64,000 nucleotides of DNA from Manis javanica (GCF_040802235.1 NC_133157.1:30335501-30399500); one strand, 5' to 3'. Numbered from the stretch's first letter, positions 34,908-46,090 are shown. Notes: a model not told the origin generated them from the sequence alone. Numbers and translations are program-made.

Positions 34908-35688
34908 AACCGCAGCCTCACCCGGATCCCTGTGGAGGCTTTTTGATGATCATCCCCCGGCACAAGTCCTCCAGAGAGTGCTGATGCCGGAAGCTCCTCC
35001 TCTTATCGTATCTTAGTTCATTTTCTGGGTATCCAAGCTAGGCCTTGATCTTCTGCATAGAAACAAACAGACCCTTTGCCCACACTTTGACATGCCCTCT
35101 ATACCACTGTGCAGAACTCATTGGAGGTCAGCACACAGTAACTGCTTTTTTTTTTTTTTTTTTTATTAAGAGAAAGGAATATTATCAGAAAGGAGTACCT
35201 CCATAGCTGATCATCTGACACCCTTTAAGTGATCAACATTAAGGATATTTAAAGCATGCGTTGTTCTTTGATTTAGCAATAGTTTTATCCTATCAAGGAG
35301 TAATCCCCCTTTTCTTTCTTTCTTTCTTTCTTTTTTTTTTTTTTTTTAATTTTTAATCTACACTTATATGAAGAATACTATTTTTACTATGCTCTCCCCT
35401 ATATCAGGTCTCCCCTAACAACCACATTACGGTTACTGTCCATCAGCTTAGCAAAATGTTGTAGAGTCACTACTTGTCCTCTCTGTGTTGTGCAACCCAC
35501 CCTCCCCTTTCTCCCTCCCCCCCATGCATGCTAATCTTAATACCCCCCTTCTTCTTCCCCCCCCTTATCCCTCCCTGCCCACCCATCCTCCCCAGTTCCT
35601 TTCCCTTTGGTACCTGTTAGTCCATTTTTGGGTTCTGTAATTCTGCTGCTGTTTTGTTCCTTCAGTTTTTCCTTTGTTCCTATACTCC

Positions 35689-36051
35689 TCAGATGAGGGA
35701 AATCATTTGGTATTTCTCTTTCTCTGCTTGGCTTATTTCACTGAGCATAATACTCTCCAGCACCATCCATGTTGCTGCAAATGGTTGGATTTTTCTACTT
35801 CTTATGGCTGAGTAGTATTCCATTGTGTATATGTACCACATCTTCTTTATCCATTCATCTACCGATGGACATTTAGGTTGCTTCCAATTCTTGGCTATTG
35901 TAAATAGTGCTGCGATAAACATAGGGGTGCATCTGTCTTTCTCAAACTTGATTGCTGCGTTCTTAGGGTAAATTCCTAGGAGTGGAATTCCTGGGTCAAA
36001 TGGTAGGTCTGTTTTGAGCATTTTGATGAACCTCCATACTGCTTTCCACAA
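35689..36051 (-). pseudogene. L1 ORF2 C-terminal remnant (copy A)
   Basis: 120-codon open remnant of the L1 reverse-transcriptase protein's C-terminal region, with blocks DLPFDPGIPLLGIYPKN, MFIAALFTIAKNWKQPKCPS and WYIYTMEYYSAI, ending at the native stop. It is a truncated relic with no endonuclease or polymerase domain. Confidence 0.9.
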
Positions 36052-36183
36052 TGGTTGAACTAATTTACATTCCCACCAGCAGTGTAGGAGGGTTCCCCTT
36101 TCTCCACAGCCTCACCAACATTTGTTGTTGTTTGTCTTTTGGATGGCAGCTATCCTTACTGGTGTGAGGTGATACCTCATTGT

Positions 36184-36214
<31 letters not shown>

Positions 36215-36219
<5 letters not shown>

Positions 36220-36414
36220 CCAAAATTTATTAAACTGTAGAATCTGGACAAGATTATGTTTCTCCCAGAAAAACAGGTTTCACTGTAAAAGTTTAGATAG
36301 ACGAACGTGTGACCACTTTTGAGAAAAGTTGTAATAGATTTTTTGAGAACCACCAGGTCTTCTTGTTTAATTTATATGCTGTATGTTTTAAAAAAAAAAC
36401 ATGGGGGACTCTCC

Positions 36415-36417
<3 letters not shown>
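36215..36417 (-). other. 203-bp 3' transduction candidate between two A tracts
   Basis: Lies between copy B's L1 A tract and a second A tract. On the minus strand it ends CAGTTTAATAAATTTTGGT..., with AATAAA (reverse of 36226-36231) 11 bp before the final 29-nt A tail. This segment is absent from copies A and C, so it is probably flanking DNA of the source locus carried along by read-through transcription. A processed 3' UTR fragment is the alternative. I do not recognise a gene in it. Confidence 0.6.
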
Positions 36418-36459
<42 letters not shown>

Positions 36460-36460
<1 letters not shown>

Positions 36461-36782
36461 AGAGGGCATCTCTCATATTTATTGATCAAATGGTTGTTAA
36501 CAACAATAAAATTCAGTATAGGGGGGTCAATGCTCAATGTACAATCATTAATCCATCTCAAGCCTAATTCTCGTCAGTCTCCAATCTTCTGAAGCATAAC
36601 GAACAAGTTCTTACATGGTGAACGAATTCTTACAGAGTGAATAAATTCTTACATGGTGAACAGTACAAGGGCAGTCATCACAGAAACTTTCGGTTTTGAT
36701 CATGCAATATGACCTATAAACCATCAGGTCAAATATGAATATTCATTTGATTTTTGTACTTGATTTATATGTTGATCCCACA
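36460..36782 (-). repeat. LTR-like terminal segment (copy B)
   Basis: Minus strand starts TGTGGGATC at 36782 after a decayed purine run, contains AATAAA (reverse of 36478-36483) and ends in poly(A) 18 bp later. Confidence 0.5.
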
Positions 36783-37419
36783 TTTCTCCTATTATTATTA
36801 TTATTTTTATTTTTAATAAAATGCTGAAGTGGTAGGTAGATGCAAGGTAAAGGTAGAAAACATAGTTTAGTGCTGTAAGAAGGCAAATGTAGATGATCAG
36901 ATGATCAGGTGTGTGCCTATGGACTAAGTATTAATCCAGGCTAGACAAGGGCAGCAAAACATCCACGGATGCAGAAGATTTCTCTCAAAACAGGGGGGGT
37001 GAGGTTCTGAGCCTCACCTCTGTTGATCCCCGAATTCTCACCTGATGGCCCCCCTGCGACTGTGCCTGTCTTAGGTTGTTCCTCCCTTGAGGAATCTTAC
37101 CCGTCTCTGGCTAACCAGTCATCTTCCGGGGCCATACAGGGAAATGTAAAGTTGGTAAGTGAGAGAGAAGCCATATTGTTTGCAAAGGTTAGCTTTTTAC
37201 TTCTTTGCAGATTTATGCCCTGTGGCTTCTATGCCCAGCACTTGTCTCAAGGTATCTTTACCACCTGGAGGAATTATGATACTCGGTAAATTCGATATGA
37301 GGCACGAATTCTATTTAAAGTTTGTAATTAGGAAGGAAGAAGAAAAGCTATAGATGTAGCATATGAAGGAAACTTGGGAGGATTGATTATTTCTTTGACA
37401 TATCTTCTTGTATAGTACC

Positions 37420-37830
37420 TTAAGTATGTATAGGTTTTAAACTACTAACTAATTTGCACACACATATTGACATAATAGGAATACGGTGACATAAACAAAG
37501 CAAATCTATAATTACCAGCCATCTCCAGTGAAGCCAAGAAAACCATTTAGGCACCCTAGGCATTTGTGAAAATTTATCTATGATATGATGGATATTTTCC
37601 AACTGTACTTGAACCATTAGACAAATTAAAGCAGCCCATTTCTGGGATCTGTTCACATCCCATATGTTCTTTTAACCATAGATAGTCTATAGTCATGAGA
37701 TTTTGGGGTGCTACAACTTGCACCCCTCCCAACTCCTGGTTGAGTTCCAACAGACAGATCCGGTCAAATTCGTTGTCTCACTGTATGCACATGCCAGCCT
37801 AGACATCTCCCTCCTCCTTCTCATGGCAAG
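37420..37830 (-). pseudogene. Retroviral Env-TM-like segment (copy B), broken
   Basis: Counterpart of the 61733-62185 segment. The C-terminal part (37420-37656) is open but the upstream part is out of frame: the 11 bp absent from copy A are also missing here near 37615, and 2 bp are lost near 37753. Confidence 0.5.
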
Positions 37831-38442
37831 TCCAGGAGATGGTGGGCTGGATGCAGCCACAACCGCAGCATCGTCCGGATCCCTGTGGAGGCTTTTTGAT
37901 GATCATCCCCCGGCACGAGTCCTCCAGAGAGTGCTGATGCCGGAAGCTCCTCCTCATATCGTATCTTAGTTCATTTTCTGGGTATCCAAGCTAGGCCTTG
38001 ATCTTCTGCGTAGAAACAAACAGACCCTTTGCCCACACTTTGACGTGCCCTCTATACCACTGTGCAGAACTCATTGGAGGTCAGCACACAGTAACTGCTT
38101 TTTTTTTTTTTTTTTTTTTAATTAAGAGAAAGGAATATTATCAGAAAAGAGTACCTCCATAGCTGATCATCTGACACCCTTTAAGTGATCAACATTAAGG
38201 ATATTTAAAGCATGCGTTGATCTTTGATTTACCAATAGTTTTATCCTGTTAAGGAGTAATCCCCCTTTTCTTTCTTTCTTTCTTTTTTTTTTTTTTTTTA
38301 ATTTTTAATCTACACTTACCTGAAGAATACTATGTTTACTATGCTCTCCCCTATATCAGGTCCCCCCTAACAACCACATTACGGTTACTGTCCATCAGCT
38401 TAGCAAAATGTTGTAGAGTCACTACTTGTCCTCTCTGTGTTG

Positions 38443-38545
38443 TGCAGCCCACCCTCCCCTTTCTCCCTCTCCCCCATGCATGCTAATCTTAATACCCCCC
38501 TTCTTCTTCCCCCCCCTTATCCCTCCCTGCCCACCCATCCTCCCC
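38443..38545 (-). repeat. G-rich polypurine tract of the L1 3' UTR (copy B)
   Basis: Minus-strand runs of G4-G8 (reverse of CCCCCCTTCTTCTTCCCCCCCTTATCCC and neighbouring C-runs) are the conserved L1 3' UTR polypurine/G-quadruplex-prone tract. Equivalent tracts lie at about 35494-35600 (copy A) and 62739-62840 (copy C). Confidence 0.8.
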
Positions 38546-38640
38546 AGTTCCTTTCCCTTTGGTACCTGTTAGTCCATTTTTGGGTTCTGTAATTCTGCTG
38601 CTGTTTTGTTCCTTCAGTTTTTCCTTTGTTCCTATACTCC

Positions 38641-41600
38641 TCAGATGAGGGAAATCATTTGGTATTTCTCTTTCTCTGCTTGGCTTATTTCACTGAGCAT
38701 AATACTCTCCAGCACCATCCATGTTGCTGCAAATGGTTGGATTTTTCTACTTCTTATGGCTGAGTAGTATTCCATTGTGTATATGTACCACATCTTCTTT
38801 ATCCATTCATCTACCGATGGACATTTAGGTTGCTTCCAATTCTTGGCTATTGTAAATAGTGCTGCGATAAACATAGGGGTGCATCTGTCTTTCTCAAACT
38901 TGATTGCTGCGTTCTTAGGGTAAATTCCTAGGAGTGGAATTCCTGGGTCAAATGGTAGGTCTGTTTTGAGCATTTTGATGAACCTCCATACTGCTTTCCA
39001 CAATGGTTGAACTAATTTACATTCCCACCAGCAGTGTAGGAGGGTTCCCCTTTCTCCACAGCCTCACCAACATTTGTTGTTGTTTGTCTTTTGGATGGCA
39101 GCTATCCTTACTGGTGTGAGGTGATACCTCATTGTAGTTTTAATTTGCATTTCTCTGATAATTAGCGATGTGGAGCATCTTTTCATGTGTCTGTTGGCCA
39201 TCTGTATTTCTTTTTTAGAGAACTGTCTGTTCAGTTCCTCTGCCCAATTTTTAATTGGGTTATTTGTTTTTGTTTGTTGAGGCGTGTGAGCTCTTTATAT
39301 ATTCTGGACGTTAAGCCTTTATCGGATCTGTCATTTTCAAATATATTCTCCCATACTGTAGGGTTCCTTTTTGTTCTATTGATAGTGTCTTTTGCTGTAC
39401 AGAAGCTTTTCAGCTTAATGTAGTCCCACTTGCTCATTTTTGCTGTTGTTTCCTTGCCCGGGGAGATATGTTCAAGAAGAGGTCACTCATGTTTATGTCT
39501 AAGAGGTTTTTGCCTTGGTTTTTTCCAAGAGTTTAATGGTTTCATGACTTACATTCAGGTCTTTGATCCATTTTGAGTTTACCTTTGTATATGGGGGTAG
39601 ACAATGGTCCAGTTTCATTCTCCTACATATAGCTGTCCAGTTTTGCCAGCACCATCTGTTGAAGAGACTGTCATTTTGCCATTGTATGTCCATGGCTCCT
39701 TTATCAAATATTAATTGACCATATATGTTTGGGTTAATTTCTGGAGTCTCTAATCTGTTCCACTGGTCTGTGGCTCTGTTCTTGTGCCAGTACCAAATTG
39801 TCTTGATTACTATGGCTTTGTAGTAGAGCTTGAAGTTGGGGAGTGAGATCCCCCCTACTTTATTCTTCTTTTTCAGGATTGCTTTGGCTATTCGGGGTCT
39901 TTGGTGTTTCATATGAATTTTTGAATTATTTGTTCCAATTCATTGAAGAATGTTGCTGATAATTTGAGATGGATTGCATCAAATCTGTATATTGCTTTGG
40001 GCAGGATGGCCATTTTGACGATATTAATTCTTCCTAGCCATGAGCATGGGATGAGTTTCCATTTATTAGTGTCCCCTTTAATTTCTCTTAAGAGTGACTT
40101 GTAGTTTTCAGAGTATAAGTCTTTTACTTGTTTGGTTAGGTTTAATCCTAGGTATTTTATTCTTTATGATGCAGTGGTGAATGGAATTGTTTTCCTGATT
40201 TCTCTTTCTATTGATTCATTGTTAGTGTATAGGAAAGCTACAGATTTCTGTGTGTTAATCTTGTATCCTGCAACTTTGCTGTATTCCGATATCAGTTCTA
40301 GCAGTTTTGGAGTGGAGTGTTTAGGGTTTTTTATGTACAGTATCATGTCATCTGCAAATAGTGACAGTTTAACTTCTTCTTTACCAATCTGGATTCCTTG
40401 TATTTCTTTGTTTTGTCTGATTGCCGTGGCTAGGACCTCGAGTACTATGTTAAATAACAGTGGGGAGAGTTGGCATCCCTGTCTGGTTCCCGATCTCAGA
40501 GGAAATGCTTTCAGCTTCTCACTGTTCAGTATAATGCTGGCTGTGGGTTTATCATATATGGCCTTTATTATGTTGAGGTACTTGCCCTCTATTCCCATTT
40601 TGGTGAGAGTTTTTATCATGAATGAATGTTGAATTTTGTCAAATGCTTTTTCAGCATCTATGGAGATGATCATGTTGTTTTTGTCTTTCTTTTTGTTGAT
40701 GTGGTGGATGATGTTGATGGATTTTCGAATGTTGTACCATCCTTGCATCCCTGGGATGAACCCCACTTGGTCATGGTGTATGATCCTATACTGTTGAATT
40801 CTGTTTGCTAATATTTTATTGAGTATTTTTGCATCTACATTCATCAGCGATATTGGTCTGTAATTTTCTTTTTTGGTGGGGTCTTTGCCTGGTTTTGGTA
40901 TTAGGGTGATGTTGGCTTCATAGAATGAGTTTGGGAGTATTCCCTCTTCTTCTATTTTTTGGAACACTTTAAGGAGAATGGGTGTTATGTCTTCTCTGTG
41001 TGTCTGATAAAATTCCGAGGTAAATCCGTCCGGCCCCGGCGTTTTGTTCTTGGGTAGTTTTTTGATTACCATTTCAATTTCTTTGCTCGTAATTGGTTTG
41101 TTTAACTTTTGTGTTTCTTCCTTGGTCAGTCTTGGGAGGTTGTATTTTTCTAGGAAGTTGTCCATTTCTTCTAGGTTTTCCAGCTTGTTGGCATATAGGT
41201 TTTCATAGTAGTCTTTAATAATTCTTTGTATTTCTGTGGGGTCTGTCGTGATTTTTCCATTCTCATTTCTGATTATGTTGATTTGTGTTGATTCTCTTTT
41301 TCTCTTAATAAGTTGGGCTAGAGGCTTACCTATTTTATTTATTTTCTCGAAGAACCAGCTCTTGGTTTCATTGATTTTTGTATTGTTTTATTCTTCTCAA
41401 TTTTGTTTATTTCTTCTCTGATCTTTATTATGTCCCTCCTTCTGCTTACTTTAGGCCTCATTTGTTCTTCTTTTTCCAGTTTCGATAATTGTGATGTTAG
41501 ACTATTCATTTGGGATTGTTCTTCCTTCTTCAAGTGTGCCTGGATTGCTATATACTTTCCTCTTAAGACTACTTTCGCTGCGTCCCACAAAAGTTGGGGC

Positions 41601-42472
41601 TTAGTGTTGTTGTTGTCATTTGTTTCTATATATTCCTTGATCTCTATTTTGATTTGTTCATTGATCCATTGATTATTTAGTAGCATGTTGTTAAGCCTCC
41701 ATGTGTTTGTGAGCCTTTTTGTTTTCTTTGTAGAATTTATTTCTACTTTTATACCTTTGTGGTCTGAAAAATTGGTTGGTAGAATTTCAATATTTTGGAA
41801 TTTACTGAGGCTCTTTTTGTGAGCTAGTATGTGGTCTATTCTGGAGAATGTTCCATGTGCACTTGAGAAGAATGTATATCCTGTTGCTTTTGGATGTAGA
41901 GTTCTATAGATGTCTGTTAGGTCCATCTGTTCTAGTGTGTTGTTCAGTGCCTGTGTGTCCTTACTTATTTTCTGCCCGGTGGATCTATCCTTTGGGGTGA
42001 GTGGTGTGTTGAAGTCTCCTACAATGAATGCATTGCAGTCTATTTCCCTCTTTCGTTCTGTTAGTATTTGTTTCACAAATGCTGGTGCTCCTGTATTGGG
42101 TGCATATATATTTAGAATGGTTATATCCTCCTGTTGGACTGAGCCCTTTATCATTATGTAGTGTCCTTCTTTATCTCTTGTTACTTTCTTTGTTTTGAAG
42201 TCTATTTTGTCTGATATTAGTACTGCAACCCCTGCTTTCTTCTCACTGTTGTTTGCCTGAAATATGTTTTTCCATCCCTTGACTTTTAGTCTATGCTTAT
42301 CTTTGGGTTTAAGGTGAGTTTCTTGTAAGCAGCATATAGATGGGTCTTGCTTTTTTATCCATTCTATTACTCTATGTCTTTTGATTGGTGCATTAAGTCC
42401 ATTTACATGTAGGGTGACTACTAAGAGATATGTACTTATTGCCATTGCAGGCTTTAGATTCGTGGTTACCAA
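38641..42472 (-). pseudogene. L1 ORF2 (copy B), endonuclease and reverse transcriptase, broken
   Basis: ORF2p nicks target DNA and reverse-transcribes L1 RNA. The N-terminal APE-type endonuclease is open from 42472 to a stop at 41339, with QETHLK, NIYAPN, GDFNT and SDHKG motifs. A one-base loss in the T5 run at 41375-41379 shifts the frame, after which the RT domain is open to 40164 and shows [44 protein letters not shown] and the catalytic FADD. A TAA at 40164-40166 and a TGG-to-TGA change with frame loss near 39905-39915 follow, then a further shift near 39505. The native C-terminal block (DLPFDPGIPLLGIYPKN) ends at 38641. Start could be 42472 or the inner Met near 42445. Confidence 0.9.
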
Positions 42473-42640
42473 AGGTTCAAGGTTAGCTTCTTTAGTATCT
42501 TACTGCCTAACTTAGCTCGCTTATTGAGCTGTTATATACACTGTCTGGAGATTCTTTTCTTCTCTCCCTTCTTATTCCTCCTACTCCATTCTTCATATGT
42601 TGTGTGTTTTGTTCTGTGCTCTTTTTAGGAGTGCTCCCAT

Positions 42641-43530
42641 CTAGAGCAGTCCCTGTAGGATGCCCTGTAGAGGTGGTTTGTGGGAAGCAAATTCCCTCAG
42701 CTTTTGCTTGTCTGGGAATTGTTTAATCCCGCCATCATATTTAAATGATAGTCGTGCTGGATACAGTATCCTTTGTTCAAGGCCCTTCTGTTTCATTGCA
42801 TTAAGTATATCATGCCATTCTCTTCTGTCCTGTAGGGTTTCTGTCGAGAAGTCTGATGTTCGCCTGATGGGTTTTCCTTTATAGGTGACCTTTTTCTCTC
42901 TAGCTGCCTTTAAAACTCTTTCCTTGTCCTTGATCCTTGCCATTTTAATTACGATGTGTCTTGGTGTTGTCCTCCTTGGATCCTTTCTGTGGGGGTTCTG
43001 TGTAATTCCATGGTCTGTTCGATTATTTCCTCCCCCAGTTTGGGGAAGTTTTCAGCAATAATTTCTTCAAAGAGACTTTCTATCCCTTTTCCTCTTTCTT
43101 CTTCTTCTGGTATCCCTGTAATAAGAATATTATTCCTTTTGGCTTGGTCACATAGTTCTCTTAGTGTTGTTTCATTCCTGGAGATCCTTTTCTCTCTCTC
43201 TATGTCAGCTTCTATACGTTCCTGTTCTCTGGCTTCTATTCCTTCAATGGCCTCTTGCATCTTATCCATTCTGCTTATAAATCCTTCCAGGGATTGTTTC
43301 ACTTCTGTGATCTCCTTCCTGACATCTGTGATCTCCTTCTGGACTTCATCTCACTGCTCTTGCATTTTTCTCTGCATCTCATCCCATTGCTCTTGCATTT
43401 GTCTCTGCATCTCTGTCAGCATGTTCATGATTTTTATTTTGAATTCTTTTTCAGGAGGACTTGTTAGGTCTGTCTCCTTCTCAGGTGTTGTCTCTGTGAT
43501 CTTTGTCTGCCTGTAGTTTTGCCTTTTCAT
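42641..43530 (-). pseudogene. L1 ORF1 (copy B), nonsense and frameshift
   Basis: ORF1p is the trimeric RNA-binding chaperone of the L1 particle. The start ATG is at 43528-43530 (MKRQNYRQTKIT...), followed by a heptad-rich coiled coil (MLTEMQRQMQEQWDEMQRKM), an RRM-type region (NILITGIPEEEERGKGIESL) and a C-terminal domain (ERVLKAAREKKVTYKGKPIR, REWHDILNAMKQKGLEQRIL), ending at 42641. Two lesions: an in-frame TGA at 43351-43353 in the coiled coil, and a frameshift near 42970-43000 before the C-terminal domain. About 296 codons' worth, normal for L1 ORF1. Confidence 0.88.
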
Positions 43531-43784
43531 GGTGATAGAGATAGTTTGCAGAGCTGGTACAAGTGACCGCTGGAAGAGCTTCTCTTCTTGTTGGTTTGTG
43601 GCCTTCCTCTCCCCCTTCGCAAGGCACTGGGTTCTTGCAGGTGTGGATGTGGTCTGGATGTTGTCCTGTGTCCTGTGGTCTCTATTTTAGGAAGATTTTT
43701 CTTTGTTATATTTTCATAGCTCTATGTGTTTTTGGGAGGAGATTTCCACTGCTCTTCTCACGCCGCCATCCTGGCTCTGCTCTC
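43531..43784 (-). promoter_or_regulatory. L1 5' UTR/promoter with YY1-type site (copy B)
   Basis: About 254-bp 5' UTR. Near its 5' end the minus strand reads CCAGGATGGCGGCGTGAG, containing the ATGGCGGC core of the YY1 element that positions L1 transcription initiation. Its presence indicates the copy is essentially complete at the 5' end, though the UTR is short compared with the roughly 0.9 kb of human L1. Confidence 0.7.
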
Positions 43785-44755
43785 TTTTTTTTTTGTAATC
43801 AAAATAATTTCTTAGAAAACAGCTACTCAAACAGCTGGCTCATTCCTCAAGCTTTCTAGATAGCACTGGTTTTTACTATAAGAGGATGGTGCTTCTCCTA
43901 GGAAGTCTTGTGATCTCACTATTAACAAAAGTACCTCAGTGTGGCAAAATTACTTAGTTCTTTCTTAGTTTAATCCAAAAAGGAACAGAGACCCTAATTT
44001 TCCTTTAGAACTAATGAAAAATGTACTGCATTTTAAAGCATGCCCTACTTATTTGTTTCAGAAATAGTCCAGTTTATTATTGTGCAGTACTTGGGTCTTA
44101 GGGTATCTTTTGAAGTAATTTGAAGTATTTTTCTCATAATGATAACTTGAAAGCATATCAGCTAAAGAGAAAACTTTTAAAAGAATGTTTGGTTGAGAAG
44201 TCAGAGATTTGGGCTGAAATTTTGGGTCTGCTTCTTGATCTTGCATATTAATTTCTGAAGAATAATACAGGTATTATGTCTGACTCATAGGAAGTGTTAT
44301 TTGCATGCTTCTATGATTTTGTGAAACAAAGTGGTAAAAAGTATCATTTTCTTATTCTCAGATCTTAGTTTCTAGTACAATACCTTACACAAGTTAAATG
44401 CACAATAATTTTGTTAAGTGTTTGGGAAGAAAAGGTGGAGCTAAGCATTGGGAAGTTGTAGTTTGTAAGCATCACTGAGAAGGCGAGCCTTGAAGTAGGT
44501 GAGCCTTGAGGTAGGTGAGGGAGTTCGTCATTTGAATTTCTTCAGGAAGGAGTCTTAAAGGCAGGTGCAGAGCCCCAAATGTTGGACTGTCCCAGTCACA
44601 TTCAAGGAACAACAAGGACAGTGTGGTTGTCATATTATGAAAAAGGTGCAACATATTAGAAGATTAAAACATGTTGCTAAGACACATTTTGCACAGCTGT
44701 ACTTACTACATACATTGTTTGCTGATACTTTATCTCCCTTATTCTGTACTTCTTT

Positions 44756-44835
44756 TTATATTTATTTATTTATTTATTTATTCATTCATTCATTCATTTA
44801 TACATACATACATACATACATACATACATACATAC
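44756..44835. repeat. Compound tetranucleotide microsatellite (TTTA)n(TTCA)n(TACA)n
   Basis: Three adjacent blocks of related tetranucleotides over 80 bp, reading TTTA, then TTCA, then TACA units. Confidence 0.92.
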
Positions 44836-45269
44836 TTCCTTTTATTTTTAAAAAATTGCTCATCTGACCTGATGAAGTAGAATTTCCTACGAGGAGATCA
44901 CTAACTCTGATCTCCGCAGCCTTGGCTCAGTTGCCCCTGCTGGGAGTAGCCAATATATTTAATCCCAGTGTGCCCCAGAATGCGAAATTAAAAATATTCT
45001 CTGTGTCTAATAGGATGGGTTACAACCTGCAGTTTTAACAAAATGTTAAAGTTTTCCTCACATTTTTTGATTCCTGAAAACAACACACTTTGATGGTACA
45101 GAAAAACGTAATAAAAAAGTAAAGCATACCTCAACCCTGATAACATTTTTATATCCTTCAGTGTTCTTCTGTGCATATTTGAAAGGACTTTTATTAGTGA
45201 CATGTATGTTTTGAGCAAAGTAGGGCTGGGCTTGTACTCTTGTTTGGTCCTGGTATAGACTGGTAGACC

Positions 45270-45560
45270 ACTAGTTACGAGGGAAACAGGAGGAAATGAT
45301 GCCCACATGTACATATACCTGTACTCATATGACTTGGAAATGACTCCTAGTGTGACCATTAACTTTGGAAAAGTTACTTAACCTTTCTGACCTTCCATTT
45401 TCTCACCCTTCAAATGGGGATAAAGACCTTGTCTGCAGAGTTTTGGGAAGACAAAATGAGATTGTGTGAATGTACCCATGATACATTGTAGGCACTTAAA
45501 CTTTTCTGGTTTCTGCCACATAGCAGGTGCTCAACAGATATTGTTTAGATGAGGGAATCA
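45270..45560 (+). mobile_element. MIR, sense
   Basis: 'aaaagttacttaacctttctgaccttccattttctcacccttcaaatggggataaagacc' and the downstream '...gtaggcacttaaac...cacatagcaggtgctcaacagatattg' follow MIR through to its 3' end. Confidence 0.7.
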
Positions 45561-45814
45561 GTGAGTGAATGAAATGATCAAATACATTTCCTTTTTTTTT
45601 TTTTGGTAACTTTCAAATTGTCCATCTTGTCATATTAAAACTGTGTGCACTGAACTAATGAGCTGGCATGACAAGCTTCCAGCCCCTGTAGCCTTCAGCT
45701 ACTGGATTATGCTGTCATTATTATACTAACAAAAAGCAGCTTAAAAATGGGATGTTAAGTGGGTAAGTTATTTGCCTAGCTGTGTTTTATAACTGTACTT
45801 AGTTTTGTACTTAA

Positions 45815-46090
45815 ATGCAGTATATAGTGATGAAAATAGATTTTGCAGACAGTTGTGCAATTGGTTTTAGAAATAAAAGAGACCTGGGTTTGAACCCTGT
45901 TCTGCCACTGGTTTGGGTAGGCCACTTAGTCTATTTGAGTCTTAACCATTTAACAAATACTTGCATTTCCTGTATGTCAGATACTGCAAAGTTTCAGCTT
46001 CATTTGTAAAATAGGGATAATTTAATTCATACTCAGCTTCAGAATTGCTATGATGATGGAAAAGAGATAACAGATGTGTTTGTAAATTGT
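45815..46090 (+). mobile_element. MIR, sense
   Basis: 'agacctgggtttgaaccctgttctgccactggtttgggtaggccacttagtctatttgagtctt' is the MIR core; it is interrupted by about 50 bp before 'cagcttcatttgtaaaatagggataatttaattc'. Confidence 0.72.

Larger units (their letters stand above)
33469..36185 (-). mobile_element. L1 copy A: 5'-truncated young L1 with env/LTR-like 3' extension
   Basis: Minus-strand retrotransposon. In its own 5'-to-3' direction: ORF2 C-terminus (36185-35689), normal L1 3' UTR with G-rich tract (35688-35348), A-rich junction (35347-35311), ~146-bp spacer (35310-35165), A tract (35164-35146), ~1.65-kb env/LTR-like module (35145-33500), then a tail of A runs interrupted by TCAAACGG (33499-33469). 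It is truncated within ORF2, just before the next L1 begins. The ORF2 tail of 120 residues is identical to copy B's, so both are young and closely related. Confidence 0.85.
36186..43784 (-). mobile_element. L1 copy B: near-full-length young L1 with env/LTR-like extension and 3' transduction
   Basis: Minus-strand L1, 5'-to-3': short 5' UTR starting GAGAGCAGAGCCAGGATGG (43784 downward), ORF1 (43530-42641, broken), ORF2 (about 42472-38641, broken), 3' UTR with G-rich tract (38640-38300), A-rich junction (38299-38266), ~146-bp spacer, A tract (38119-38099), env/LTR-like module (38098-36460), 42-nt A tract (36459-36418), a 203-bp extra segment with its own AATAAA (36417-36215) and a final 29-nt A tail (36214-36186). 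A T-run at 43785-43794 matches the target into which it probably inserted, at the 5' end of copy A. Confidence 0.85.

Noticed and set aside
40132..40632. 166-codon plus-strand open frame
   Set aside because: Antisense shadow of the L1 reverse-transcriptase domain.
42956..43516. 186-codon plus-strand open frame, Ser/Cys-rich
   Set aside because: It is the antisense of L1 ORF1 in copy B; the Ser/Ile/Cys bias is what reverse-reading a Glu/Lys-rich coiled coil produces.
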